Source of the DNA: Vagococcus humatus | GTDB lineage: Bacteria; Bacillota; Bacilli; Lactobacillales; Vagococcaceae | Direction of reading: 5' to 3' | Assembly: GCF_003950325.1 (NCBI RefSeq) | Contig: NZ_PXZH01000001.1 | Span: 248,001-312,000, forward strand | DNA: 64,000 nt | Shown: piece by piece, positions 8,730 to 17,196 of the stretch | Position numbering within the stretch: the stretch's first letter is position 1 | Layout of the letters: every line of letters begins with the position of its first letter | The notes under the pieces: generated by a model | What the model was told of the DNA's origin: nothing | The model's database searches: none | What the model saw: only the letters and a program-made list of their open reading frames with translations | Translations under genes and position numbers: made by a program

Positions 8730-9005
8730 ATGGCAAACAAAGCAGAATTAATCGAAAAAGTTGCAGAAAAAACAAACTTAACTAAGAAAGATGCAACTGC
8801 ATCAGTTGACGCAGTTTTCTCTACAATTCAAGAATTTTTAGCTGAAGGTGAAAAAGTTCAATTAATTGGATTTGGTAACTTTGAAGTTCGTGATCGTGCT
8901 GCCCGTAAAGGTCGTAACCCTCAAACAGGCGAAGAAATCGAAATTCCAGCAAGTAAAGTACCTGCGTTCAAACCAGGTAAAGCATTGAAAGATGCTGTTA
9001 AATAG
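8730..9005 (+). CDS. hup: DNA-binding protein HU
   Basis: A 91-residue nucleoid protein that bends and compacts DNA as a dimer. [14 protein letters not shown] opens the HU fold and [20 protein letters not shown] is the DNA-gripping beta arm, including the intercalating proline region. The start at 8730 has a perfect AGGAGGTGA eight bases upstream. It is flanked by its own promoter and a strong terminator, which fits a highly expressed single gene. Confidence 0.97.
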   Translation: MANKAELIEKVAEKTNLTKKDATASVDAVFSTIQEFLAEGEKVQLIGFGNFEVRDRAARKGRNPQTGEEIEIPASKVPAFKPGKALKDAVK

Positions 9006-9014
9006 TAAACAAAT

Positions 9015-9045
9015 AAAAAGACTAGTGTAACTACTAGTCTTTTTC
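9015..9045 (+). terminator. Intrinsic terminator of hup
   Basis: AAAAAGACTAGT pairs with ACTAGTCTTTTT around GTAACT, followed by T residues. Confidence 0.85.
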
Positions 9046-9150
9046 CTATTAATAATCCATCGGAAAGATTGCATTGAGCATAAAAGTGATAGCTGTAGGT
9101 TGACTGGAATCTTTTGATAGACATAAATACGAACAGAAGAGGGGATAATT

Positions 9151-10401
9151 ATGAGTTTTAGTGCAGCTGTTTTAGAAGCTATTGACCAACAAGACATGGT
9201 TGAAGCGAATCTCCAACTGGAAAAAGCATTAAAAAAAGATGCTGAACCAGTATTAGCTGAATTAGGAGAGCAGTTATTTGAGCAAGGCTTTTTAGCAGAA
9301 TCCTCTCAAATTTTTAAGCAATTACGTCAGCAAAATCCTAATGAGTATGGTTATACACTTTATTTAGCAGAAATTGCGATTGAAAATGAACAACTAGAAG
9401 AAGCAAGCTTGTTATTAGAAGAAATTCCTGAAAATCATGGGACTTATTTAGAAAGTTTATTGATTTCGGCTGATTTATATATGGAATTAGCGTTACCAGA
9501 AGTAAGTGAAAGAAAGCTAAAAAAAGCCAAACAGTTGGCTCCTAGTGAACCGATTATTGATTTTGCTTTGGGAGAACTTTATTCTGCTACAGAGCAGTTT
9601 CATCATAGTATTCCGATTTATGAGCATTTGTTGGATCAGGGATATGAAACTATAGCAGAGGTTAATTTGTTTGAGCGCTTAGGTGATGGTCTTAGCTTTA
9701 TTGGGGAATATGAAGAGGCTGTGTACTATCTGGAACAAGCTCTAAAAGATAAACGAACAGATGAACGGTTATTCCGTCTAGCAGTGCTTTATCTACAGCT
9801 TAATGAACGAGAAAAAGCTATTGCCTTACTTCAAGAGCTACGAGCTTTAAATCCTTTATTTGATCAAGTTTATTTACCTTTAGCTAGTGCCTTACTAGAT
9901 GAGGATCAATTTGAAGAAGGAATTCAAATAATCAATGAAGGGATTAAAGAAAATCCTTACGCCATTGATTTATATCATTTAGCTAGTGATGCCTACTACC
10001 GAGTTCATGACTTAGGGCGGGCAGAGGAATATTTACGTCAAGGTATGGGATTTGAAGAAGACCGAGAGTTATCGATTATTAAACTAAGTGGGTTAATGTT
10101 ACAAGATGAAAGATACGAGGAAGCGATTGATACTTTAAATACTTTAGACAATTCTGTTCATCCTTATGTTTTTTGGAACTTAGCTCAAAGTTATTACGGA
10201 TTAGAAGATTATGCTAAGGCAGCTGATTATTACCAAAAAGCTGAACCTTCATTAGCTCATGAACCTGATTTTTTACGAGAATACGGCTTATTTTTACGAG
10301 AAGAAGGACAACGAGAAAAAGCCAGTCATTTGCTGACTCACTATTTACAACATGTGCCAGATGATGCTGAAATTGCTCAGCTTTTATCAGAGAATGATTA
10401 A
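9151..10401 (+). CDS. TPR-repeat protein (YpiA-like)
   Basis: A 416-residue soluble protein made of about nine to ten tetratricopeptide-type helix pairs (for example YLAEIAIENEQLEEASLLLEE, GDGLSFIGEYEEAVYYLEQA, WNLAQSYYGLEDYAKAADYY). TPR proteins are scaffolds for protein partners; no catalytic domain or signal peptide is present. The position between hup and the ypiB gene matches ypiA of Bacillus. The start at 9151 follows AGAGGGGATAATT. The binding partner is unknown. Confidence 0.85.
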   Translation: MSFSAAVLEAIDQQDMVEANLQLEKALKKDAEPVLAELGEQLFEQGFLAESSQIFKQLRQQNPNEYGYTLYLAEIAIENEQLEEASLLLEEIPENHGTYLESLLISADLYMELALPEVSERKLKKAKQLAPSEPIIDFALGELYSATEQFHHSIPIYEHLLDQGYETIAEVNLFERLGDGLSFIGEYEEAVYYLEQALKDKRTDERLFRLAVLYLQLNEREKAIALLQELRALNPLFDQVYLPLASALLDEDQFEEGIQIINEGIKENPYAIDLYHLASDAYYRVHDLGRAEEYLRQGMGFEEDRELSIIKLSGLMLQDERYEEAIDTLNTLDNSVHPYVFWNLAQSYYGLEDYAKAADYYQKAEPSLAHEPDFLREYGLFLREEGQREKASHLLTHYLQHVPDDAEIAQLLSEND

Positions 10402-10415
10402 AGGAGTAGTGGATT

Positions 10416-10949
10416 ATGGAGTCTGTTGATCAAAAAGTTACTTTTTTAGCTTGGTTAACTGAGTATGTGGCTATCACTCATGCAGATACTGCTTATTTAC
10501 TAAATAGATGGTTAGATCATCCTCAGTTGTTAGAGGCTGTTCATTTCGTTGAACAGGCTCAAGGAACTAATAGAGGCTTAACGCTCGATTTAGATCCAGC
10601 TATCGGAGCTCCTCCGTTACAACTTAGTTTAAATGGCCATGTGTTTACCGATTTTGAGACGATTTATTATGAGTTGCATTTTTATCCAGCTAAACCTTTG
10701 TATCTCGAAGTAATCTTTGATGAACGGTGGCAAACTACTGAGTATTTAGCTGTCTTAGAGGACAATCCACAACAAACTTGGAATACCCAAGTGTCTAGTC
10801 AATTAGTCAATCAAGTGGAAAGTTATTTAGATCAGTTTGAACGATACGTGGCAAAAGAACAATTGAAAAAAAGAATAGACCAAGCCTTAGAACAAGCAGA
10901 TGAAACTTTATTTTACCGTCTGACTCATTTATTAAAAAATTATTCATAA
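10416..10949 (+). CDS. ypiB: YpiB-like protein (UPF0302 and IDEAL domains)
   Basis: A 177-residue protein. The N-terminal ~115 residues fit UPF0302 (LNRWLDHPQLLEAVHFVEQ, TTEYLAVLEDNP), and the C-terminal segment IDQALEQADETLFYRLTHLL fits the short IDEAL motif. It starts 14 bases after the TPR gene and is probably cotranscribed with it, as in Bacillus ypiA-ypiB. The biochemical role is not established to my knowledge. A terminator directly follows the stop. Confidence 0.82.
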   Translation: MESVDQKVTFLAWLTEYVAITHADTAYLLNRWLDHPQLLEAVHFVEQAQGTNRGLTLDLDPAIGAPPLQLSLNGHVFTDFETIYYELHFYPAKPLYLEVIFDERWQTTEYLAVLEDNPQQTWNTQVSSQLVNQVESYLDQFERYVAKEQLKKRIDQALEQADETLFYRLTHLLKNYS

Positions 10950-10988
10950 AAAGCAAGGGAACTCTTTGGAGTGACCTTGCTTTTTTTA
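10948..10988 (+). terminator. Intrinsic terminator after ypiB
   Basis: AAAAGCAAGG pairs with CCTTGCTTTT; an inner GGAACTC/GAGTGACC element extends the hairpin. A run of seven T residues follows. Confidence 0.8.
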
Positions 10989-11057
10989 CTGAAAGCTGTT
11001 TAAATCAGTGTTTTTTTGTTAAAATAGAAAGGATTATAAAAGAAGTAGGTTGATAAT

Positions 11058-11411
11058 ATGACAGATAAAAAAACAATGGAAGAGATGCAATGTGAAGTAG
11101 ATGAGTATATTCAACAATTCAAAGAGGGCTATTTTTCTCCTTTAGTGCAAGTTCTTCGTTTAACAGAAGAATTAGGAGAGTTAGCTAGGGAAGTCAATCA
11201 TTACTACGGACCAAAGGCTAAAAAATCTTCAGAACCAGCTAAAAGTGTAGAAGAAGAGCTAGGAGATGTGTTGATCAGTCTGATTATTATGGCTAATTCT
11301 TTAGATATTTCTTTAGAAGATGTGTTTAAAGAAAATATGGATAAATTTTATCATCGGGATTTTTACCGATTCGCAAGAAAAGATGGGAAAGTAAGGGAAC
11401 AAGATGACTAA
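11058..11411 (+). CDS. MazG-like nucleotide pyrophosphohydrolase
   Basis: A 117-residue all-alpha NTP-PPase. The metal-binding helices are visible as RLTEELGELAREVNHYYG and VEEELGDVLISLIIMAN (E-x-x-E and E-x-x-D patterns). Such enzymes hydrolyse non-canonical or excess NTPs to NMP and PPi. Its length and sequence match the single-domain YpjD type. The 3' end overlaps cca by eight bases, so the two are translationally coupled. Substrate preference cannot be read from sequence. Confidence 0.85.
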   Translation: MTDKKTMEEMQCEVDEYIQQFKEGYFSPLVQVLRLTEELGELAREVNHYYGPKAKKSSEPAKSVEEELGDVLISLIIMANSLDISLEDVFKENMDKFYHRDFYRFARKDGKVREQDD

Positions 11412-12630
11412 ATCAAGGAAATTAACAACATTACCTACTGAGTTTTTAGAGGCAGTTCCTGTGATGGATGTGCTCCATCAACATGGATATGAAGCTTATT
11501 TTGTAGGGGGAAGTGTCAGAGATATTTTATTAGGCAAAAAAATTCATGACGTGGATATTGCTACTAGCGCCTATCCAGAAGAAGTTAAACAGCTATTTCA
11601 CCGAACAGTTGATGTAGGGATTGAACACGGGACCGTGTTGGTTTTGCTGAACCAAGGGGAATATGAAGTGACTACCTTCCGGACAGAGTCTACCTATCAA
11701 GATTTTAGACGACCAGATCAAGTAACTTTTGTGCGGAGTTTAAAAGAAGACTTAAAGCGGCGAGATTTTACGATGAATGCTTTAGCCATGGATACGACTG
11801 GGAACATTGTGGATTTGTTTGAAGGGATGAAAGATTTAGACAACCGTTGTATTAAAGCAGTAGGCAATCCTTCTGAACGGTTTCATGAAGATGCCCTTAG
11901 AATGATGCGAGGACTTAGATTTGCTAGTCAGTTAGATTTTGAGATAGAACCAGCTACTTATGAGGCGATTTGTGAGCATCATTCATTATTAGATAAAATT
12001 TCAGTGGAACGCATTCAAGTAGAATTTGAAAAATTATTAATGGGTGGTAACCGGAAAAAAGGATTAGATCCACTGATTTCAAGTGGTTGTTATAAATATT
12101 GTCCTGAACTGGCAGATAAAAAAGAGAACTTAATCCACTTAGCTAATTTGTCTAATCAGCCGTTTGAATCTGTAGAATTAGCTTGGCTAGTTACTTTAGC
12201 TGCTTTAGACATTCAACCGGCTCAAGTAAAAGCCTTTTTAAGACAATGGAAATGCTCCAATGAGTTAGCTCGTTTAATGACGCAAAGCGTTAAAGCCTTA
12301 CAGCAACGTCTTCTTACTGGATGGAGGTTAGACTTGTTGTATCAATCAGGAGAAAAGGTGATTACCTTAGTTGAAACAGCTTGTCCTTATTTTGGACAAC
12401 CTTCTCAGTTGTCTGAAAGTTTATTAAGCTATCAGCAACTACCGATTCATTCTATGAAAGATTTAGCTGTTACGGGTCAAGATTTACTAGGACATGTTAA
12501 GCAACCACCAGGAAAATGGCTAGGTGACATGTTGAATTATTTTGAAGAAGAGGTTTTATTTGGTAGAATAGAAAATGATCAAGAGAAGTTGTTACAAGCA
12601 GCTGATTTGTATCAAAAGGGGGATAATTAA
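11404..12630 (+). CDS. cca: CCA tRNA nucleotidyltransferase
   Basis: Adds or repairs the 3' CCA of tRNA without a template. The class II pol-beta-type head is clear: YFVGGSVRDILLGKKIHDVDI carries GGSVRD and the D-x-D metal pair. RRDFTMNALAMD and the D-x-x-R-x-R-like base-selection helix (EDALRMMRGLRFA) follow, then helical neck, body and tail domains. At 408 residues it is normal length. It begins inside the end of the MazG-like gene. Confidence 0.95.
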   Translation: MTKSRKLTTLPTEFLEAVPVMDVLHQHGYEAYFVGGSVRDILLGKKIHDVDIATSAYPEEVKQLFHRTVDVGIEHGTVLVLLNQGEYEVTTFRTESTYQDFRRPDQVTFVRSLKEDLKRRDFTMNALAMDTTGNIVDLFEGMKDLDNRCIKAVGNPSERFHEDALRMMRGLRFASQLDFEIEPATYEAICEHHSLLDKISVERIQVEFEKLLMGGNRKKGLDPLISSGCYKYCPELADKKENLIHLANLSNQPFESVELAWLVTLAALDIQPAQVKAFLRQWKCSNELARLMTQSVKALQQRLLTGWRLDLLYQSGEKVITLVETACPYFGQPSQLSESLLSYQQLPIHSMKDLAVTGQDLLGHVKQPPGKWLGDMLNYFEEEVLFGRIENDQEKLLQAADLYQKGDN

Positions 12631-12631
12631 C

Positions 12632-12991
12632 ATGGAAAGTTATCAAAAAACATTTAACTTGGATCATCAAGCTAGTGCTAAAGAAATGGGATCGGGTACC
12701 TTAGACGTATTAGCGACACCAGCTGTGGTAGCTGTTGCAGAGAATGCTTGCCAAGAGTCAGTGGAGAATTTATTACAGGCAGGAGAAGCAACGGTTGGGA
12801 TTGAGATGACCATTAAGCATGTTAAAGCCTCTAGAACCACAGATCCTATTGAAGTAAATTGTCAATTAATTGAACAAACTAAACAAATTCTAATCTTTTC
12901 TTTTACTGTGACATCAAATGGAAAACTCCTTGCTAAAGGCGAGCATAAGCGCGCTATTATTCAAGTAGAGTCTTTTCTTTCTAAGGTGTAA
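12632..12991 (+). CDS. Hotdog-fold thioesterase (FlK-like)
   Basis: A 119-residue hotdog-fold protein. The TPAVVAVAENAC and AGEATVGIEMTIKHVKAS segments match the FlK-like thioesterase family (Thr/Glu/His active-site region), which hydrolyses acyl-CoA thioesters. The ATG at 12632, after AGGGGGATAATT, directly follows the cca stop, so it is in the mazG-cca transcript. The physiological substrate is unknown; fluoroacetyl-CoA itself is not implied. Confidence 0.75.
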   Translation: MESYQKTFNLDHQASAKEMGSGTLDVLATPAVVAVAENACQESVENLLQAGEATVGIEMTIKHVKASRTTDPIEVNCQLIEQTKQILIFSFTVTSNGKLLAKGEHKRAIIQVESFLSKV

Positions 12992-13018
12992 AAGTTAGTG
13001 AAAAATAAGAGAAAAGTC

Positions 13019-13046
13019 TAGACATCTATAAAGTTTGTGATATAAT
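13019..13046 (+). promoter_or_regulatory. Promoter of the 13077 gene
   Basis: TAGACA (13019-13024), a 16-base spacer and TATAAT (13041-13046) with TG one base upstream of the -10 (extended -10). Confidence 0.6.
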
Positions 13047-13076
13047 TAACATATAAAGAGAGAAGGAGAATGGCTC

Positions 13077-13535
13077 ATGACAAAAACAATGACAAGCTTT
13101 AAATTTTACTTTAGAAATGGCGAAACTTGGACAGTTCGTAAAGAAAATATTGGGGACTTATGGATTAAACAAATTACCACAAGTTTTGGCCGCATCAATG
13201 GAAGTGATTTTGTTAAAATCAATCCATGTGCTGGCTTTAAAATTGAAATTTTTGAAGAAGCTGACCATGTGTTAACAGATGATATTAACTTAGGCGGCTT
13301 AGAAAGCGGTATGTTTGAACGAGCTTTAAAATATGAAGATATTGAAAAGATGGACATTAACTTTGATGATAAAACAGCTGATCAAATCTACTTCCCTTAT
13401 CTAGATAAAGGAACACCTGGCCAAGAAGGGTTAGATAATCAACATCAAACCACTCAATTAGGTAAAGATGGCAGCCTTTATATTGTAATTGATCCAACTC
13501 AAACAGTCACAGAGGTTTACGGAGATAAATTTTAA
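13077..13535 (+). CDS. Conserved-looking protein of unknown function
   Basis: A 152-residue soluble, acidic protein with no signal peptide, membrane segment or cysteine motif that I recognise. The N-terminal half reads as beta-rich (FKFYFRNGETWTVRKENIGD, WIKQITTSFGRINGSDF), and the C-terminal part is hydrophilic with a Gly/Gln-rich stretch. It has its own extended -10 promoter, a good ribosome site (AGAAGGAGAATGGCTC) and a strong terminator, so it is a real, separately controlled gene. I cannot assign a function. Confidence 0.7.
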   Translation: MTKTMTSFKFYFRNGETWTVRKENIGDLWIKQITTSFGRINGSDFVKINPCAGFKIEIFEEADHVLTDDINLGGLESGMFERALKYEDIEKMDINFDDKTADQIYFPYLDKGTPGQEGLDNQHQTTQLGKDGSLYIVIDPTQTVTEVYGDKF

Positions 13536-13546
13536 ATATTAATGAA

Positions 13547-13594
13547 TAAAAAGCATGGTACGTTCAAAAAATTTTGAACTTGCCATGCTTTTTC
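13547..13594 (+). terminator. Intrinsic terminator of the 13077 gene
   Basis: AAAAAGCATGG pairs with CCATGCTTTTT, with an inner GTTCAAAA/TTTTGAAC stem. Confidence 0.85.
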
Positions 13595-13671
13595 GGTATA
13601 CTTTGTAAGTGAATTTACTTTTTAGAAAGTAAAATGAGTTGATGATGGAGAAAATAAGGGGGACTAAACCC

Positions 13672-15567
13672 ATGAAAGAGTTACGGGTAGATAATATTAC
13701 CAAGACATACGGAGAGAAAGTATTATTTGATGATCTTTCTTTTATGATTCATGAACAAGATAGAATTGGACTGATTGGGGTAAATGGTACTGGAAAATCA
13801 AGTCTATTAAAAATGATAGCTGAAAAGGATAGTGGCGAAAAAGGCAGCATTCAAAAACCTCAAGATTATCGAGTGGGCTATTTAACCCAAGAAACAGAAT
13901 TTGATGAAACTATGACGGTGGCACAAGCAGTCTTTACTGGTGAGTCACCTGTGTTTCAAGCGGTTAGAGATTACGAGATGGCTTTACTTGATTTAGCGAC
14001 AGATGGCAGTAATCCTAAAGTTCAACAAGCTTATACTCAAGCAGAAGAAAAAATGAACAAAGAAGACGGTTGGTTACTAGATACTAATGCTAAAGCTATT
14101 TTAAACCGGTTAGGGATTAGTGATGTAACGAAACTGATTAAAGAGTTATCTGGAGGTCAAAAGAAACGAGTAGGTTTGGCTCAAATTTTAATTCAAGAAC
14201 CTGACTTATTATTGTTAGATGAACCGACTAACCATCTAGATTATCAAGCGATTAACTGGCTAGCTGGCTTTTTAAAGCAGTATAAAGGGGCGTTTGTCGT
14301 TATTACCCATGACCGTTATTTTCTCGATCAAGTAACCAATCGTATTTTTGAATTATCTTTTGGGAAACTTTATGAATATGAAGGTAATTATCAAAGTTAT
14401 ATAGCAGCTAAAGCAGAGCGTGAAGAACGAGAGAAAACCCAAGAACATAAACGAAAACAAATGTATAAACAAGAATTAGCTTGGATGCGAGCAGGTGTAC
14501 AAGCTAGGGGAACGAAACAACAAGCAAGAATTGACCGGTTCCATGATTTAGAGAAAAATCTGAACCAAGTGAAAGAACAAGACTCTGTGGAGTTGTCCTT
14601 TGGTATGCAGCGTTTAGGGAAAAAAGTAATGATGATGGAAAAAGGTCAATTATCCATAGCAGATCAACTGATTTTGGACCAATTTGAGTTATTAGTACAA
14701 GCTAGTGACCGAATTGGGATTACTGGGAAAAACGGGTCAGGAAAAACGACGTTGTTAAATGTTTTAGCTGGTAGAAAAGAATTAGATCAAGGGGTTTATG
14801 AAATAGGGGAAACAGTGAAGTTAGCTTATTATACCCAGCAAAATGAAGAAATGGATCCTAATCAGCGAATGATTGCTTACTTACAAGAAGCCGCTGAAGA
14901 AGTGACTACTGCTTCAGGAGAAAAAATAAGTGTGACGGAAATGTTAGAGCGATTTTTATTTCCTAGATTCATGCACGGAACTTTAATTGGTAAGTTATCT
15001 GGGGGAGAGAAACGTCGGTTGTATTTATTAAAATTATTAATCGGCAATCCCAACGTGTTACTACTAGATGAACCAACCAATGATTTAGATATTGATACGT
15101 TAACTGTGCTAGAAGATTATCTTGGACAGTTTGCCGGCACGGTTATTGCGGTAAGTCATGACCGCTACTTTTTAGACAAAACAATGGATAAACTGTTAAT
15201 CTTTAAAGGCGACGGAGTGATTGAGCCTTATTTAGGTTCTATTACAGATTATTTAGCTGATAAAGAGCAAGAAGAAGAGGCAGTTAAGGTAACTAAAGTA
15301 TCTAAAGCAGTAGAAGAAGTGCCTAGTGCTCCAAAAGAAACAGTAAAAACAAAATTAACTTATATGGAGAAAAAAGAGTGGGCGACTATCGAAGACGAGA
15401 TTAGCCAGCTCGAACAACAAATAGAAGAGTTAACAGAAGGTATGAACGGTCAAGGCAGTGATTTTGTTAAATTACAAGAGCTACAGGATGCTGTGAGCCA
15501 GACTGAAAAACAGTTAGAAGAAAAAATGGACCGCTGGGAGTATTTAAGTCAATTTGCAGATGAGTAA
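13672..15567 (+). CDS. ABC-F family ATPase (Uup/YfmR-like)
   Basis: A 631-residue protein with two ABC domains and no membrane segments. Domain 1 has [17 protein letters not shown] and [12 protein letters not shown]; domain 2 has [17 protein letters not shown] and [13 protein letters not shown] charged interdomain linker and a C-terminal coiled coil (about 570-631, [12 protein letters not shown]...[10 protein letters not shown]) are of the Uup type. ABC-F proteins bind the ribosomal E site and relieve stalled translation or, in some, give antibiotic protection; nothing here points to resistance. The start is the ATG at 13672 after AAGGGGGA, not the upstream ATGs. Confidence 0.88.
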   Translation: MKELRVDNITKTYGEKVLFDDLSFMIHEQDRIGLIGVNGTGKSSLLKMIAEKDSGEKGSIQKPQDYRVGYLTQETEFDETMTVAQAVFTGESPVFQAVRDYEMALLDLATDGSNPKVQQAYTQAEEKMNKEDGWLLDTNAKAILNRLGISDVTKLIKELSGGQKKRVGLAQILIQEPDLLLLDEPTNHLDYQAINWLAGFLKQYKGAFVVITHDRYFLDQVTNRIFELSFGKLYEYEGNYQSYIAAKAEREEREKTQEHKRKQMYKQELAWMRAGVQARGTKQQARIDRFHDLEKNLNQVKEQDSVELSFGMQRLGKKVMMMEKGQLSIADQLILDQFELLVQASDRIGITGKNGSGKTTLLNVLAGRKELDQGVYEIGETVKLAYYTQQNEEMDPNQRMIAYLQEAAEEVTTASGEKISVTEMLERFLFPRFMHGTLIGKLSGGEKRRLYLLKLLIGNPNVLLLDEPTNDLDIDTLTVLEDYLGQFAGTVIAVSHDRYFLDKTMDKLLIFKGDGVIEPYLGSITDYLADKEQEEEAVKVTKVSKAVEEVPSAPKETVKTKLTYMEKKEWATIEDEISQLEQQIEELTEGMNGQGSDFVKLQELQDAVSQTEKQLEEKMDRWEYLSQFADE

Positions 15568-15587
15568 AAGATAGAAAGAGGAAGACT

Positions 15588-16535
15588 ATGGAACAAGAAT
15601 ATCTACAATTAGCAGAAAAAATTTTAACAGAAGGACATGTAAAAGGCGACCGAACAGGTACTGGTACTAAAAGTTTATTTGGTTATCAAATGCGCTTTGA
15701 CCTAAGTCAAGGCTTTCCTTTATTAACGACTAAACGCGTCGCTTTTGGTTTAATTAAAAGTGAACTTTTATGGTTTTTAAAAGGGGAAACTAATATTAAG
15801 TATCTACTAGAACATAATAATCACATTTGGGATGAGTGGGCCTTTGAACGTTATGTGACAAGTGAAGATTACACAGGGCCAGATATGGAAAACTTTGGCT
15901 TGAGAGCCGCAAAAGATCCAGAGTTTAAACAAGTCTACCAACAAGAGATGGCTGATTTTTGTCATAAGATTTTAACGGATGACACATTTGCTGCAACTTA
16001 CGGTGAACTAGGGAATGTTTACGGTGCCCAGTGGCGTCACTGGCAAACAAGAAATGGGGAAACCATTGACCAAATTAAAGATGTGATTGAGCAAATTAAA
16101 ACCAATCCTAATTCTAGACGACTTATTGTATCTGCTTGGAATCCAGAAGATGTGCCGCATATGGCACTGCCACCTTGTCATACTTTATTCCAATTTTATG
16201 TAAGTGACGGAAAATTAAGTTGTCAGTTATACCAACGAAGTGCAGATGTCTTTTTAGGGGTTCCCTTTAATATTGCTAGCTATGCGTTACTGACTCATTT
16301 AATTGCTCGGGAAACAAATTTAGAAGTGGGAGAATTTATCCATACTTTAGGGGACGCTCATTTATACGCTAACCACATGGAGCAAATTAAGACCCAATTA
16401 AGTCGACCTGTTCGCTCCCTGCCTAAATTAGTGTTAAACCCTGATAAAACCTCAGTTTTTGATTTTGAGATGGAAGACATAAAAGTGGAAGGGTACGATC
16501 CTCATCCAGGAATAAAAGCACCTGTGGCTGTTTAG
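15588..16535 (+). CDS. thyA: Thymidylate synthase
   Basis: Converts dUMP to dTMP using methylene-tetrahydrofolate. The catalytic cysteine lies in [12 protein letters not shown], the phosphate-binding arginines in [14 protein letters not shown] and QRSADVFLG, and the folate site near the C-terminus. At 315 residues it carries the ~50-residue insertion (around [17 protein letters not shown]) seen in the L. casei enzyme and absent from E. coli ThyA. It follows the ABC-F gene by 20 bases and precedes folA, with which it forms the dTMP cycle. Confidence 0.97.
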   Translation: MEQEYLQLAEKILTEGHVKGDRTGTGTKSLFGYQMRFDLSQGFPLLTTKRVAFGLIKSELLWFLKGETNIKYLLEHNNHIWDEWAFERYVTSEDYTGPDMENFGLRAAKDPEFKQVYQQEMADFCHKILTDDTFAATYGELGNVYGAQWRHWQTRNGETIDQIKDVIEQIKTNPNSRRLIVSAWNPEDVPHMALPPCHTLFQFYVSDGKLSCQLYQRSADVFLGVPFNIASYALLTHLIARETNLEVGEFIHTLGDAHLYANHMEQIKTQLSRPVRSLPKLVLNPDKTSVFDFEMEDIKVEGYDPHPGIKAPVAV

Positions 16536-16536
16536 G

Positions 16537-16566
16537 TTGCCTTTCTCTTTATTAGATAGGTATAAT
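16537..16566 (+). promoter_or_regulatory. Possible folA promoter
   Basis: TTGCCT (16537-16542), 18 bases, TATAAT (16561-16566), in the gap between thyA and folA. Confidence 0.5.
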
Positions 16567-16604
16567 GAAGCAGATATGATTGGATAATAAGGAGGAGTTA
16601 GTCA

Positions 16605-17096
16605 ATGTTAATTGCTATTTGGGCACAAGATCAAAATGGGTTAATCGGAAAAGAGGAAAAACTTCCTTGGCATTTGCCAAATGATTTAAATTTTTTTAGA
16701 AAAACCACAGAAGGTCATACCGTAGTTATGGGACGAACTACTTTTGAGGGGATGGGGAAACGCCTGTTACCTAAACGTCAAACAATCATCCTAACCAGAA
16801 ATCAAGAGTATCATGTGCCTGGCGCACAAGTGATGCACACTGTTTCTGAAGTCTTAGATTATGCTAAGTCATCAGATACTACTACTTTTATTACAGGTGG
16901 GGCTAATGTGTATCAACAATTTATTCCTTATTGTGACCAGTTATACCGAACGGTTATTGAAGGAGAGTTTACAGGAGATCGGCATTTTCCAGAAATTGAT
17001 TGGAGTCCTTTTGAAAAAGTAGCTAGCCGTCAAGGCGATGTGGATGAGAAAAATGTTTATCCTCATGTTTTCGAAACTTTTCAAAGAAAAGGTTAA
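16605..17096 (+). CDS. folA: Dihydrofolate reductase
   Basis: Reduces the dihydrofolate made by ThyA back to tetrahydrofolate with NADPH. IAIWAQDQNGLIGKEEKLPWHLPNDL contains the substrate loop with the catalytic acidic position (D in PNDL), VVMGRTTFEGMG binds NADPH, and FITGGANVYQQF is the conserved GG strand. It has 163 residues, a normal chromosomal DHFR length. The ATG at 16605 follows AAGGAGGAG. Confidence 0.96.
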   Translation: MLIAIWAQDQNGLIGKEEKLPWHLPNDLNFFRKTTEGHTVVMGRTTFEGMGKRLLPKRQTIILTRNQEYHVPGAQVMHTVSEVLDYAKSSDTTTFITGGANVYQQFIPYCDQLYRTVIEGEFTGDRHFPEIDWSPFEKVASRQGDVDEKNVYPHVFETFQRKG

Positions 17097-17131
17097 AATT
17101 TCCTGAAAGAATATAAAATTAAGAAAATTAT

Positions 17132-17160
17132 TTGTACTATGTTTTAAAACAAGATACACT
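17132..17160 (+). promoter_or_regulatory. Promoter of asnB
   Basis: TTGTAC (17132-17137), 17 bases, TACACT (17155-17160), about 36 bases upstream of the asnB start. Confidence 0.5.
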
Positions 17161-17196
17161 AAACAAAGATATTATGAAAAGATGGGAAGTTGACAT

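Noticed and set aside
13672-15567. ABC-F protein as an antibiotic-resistance determinant
   Set aside because: The C-terminal coiled coil is of the housekeeping Uup type, and the locus is a core one beside thyA-folA.
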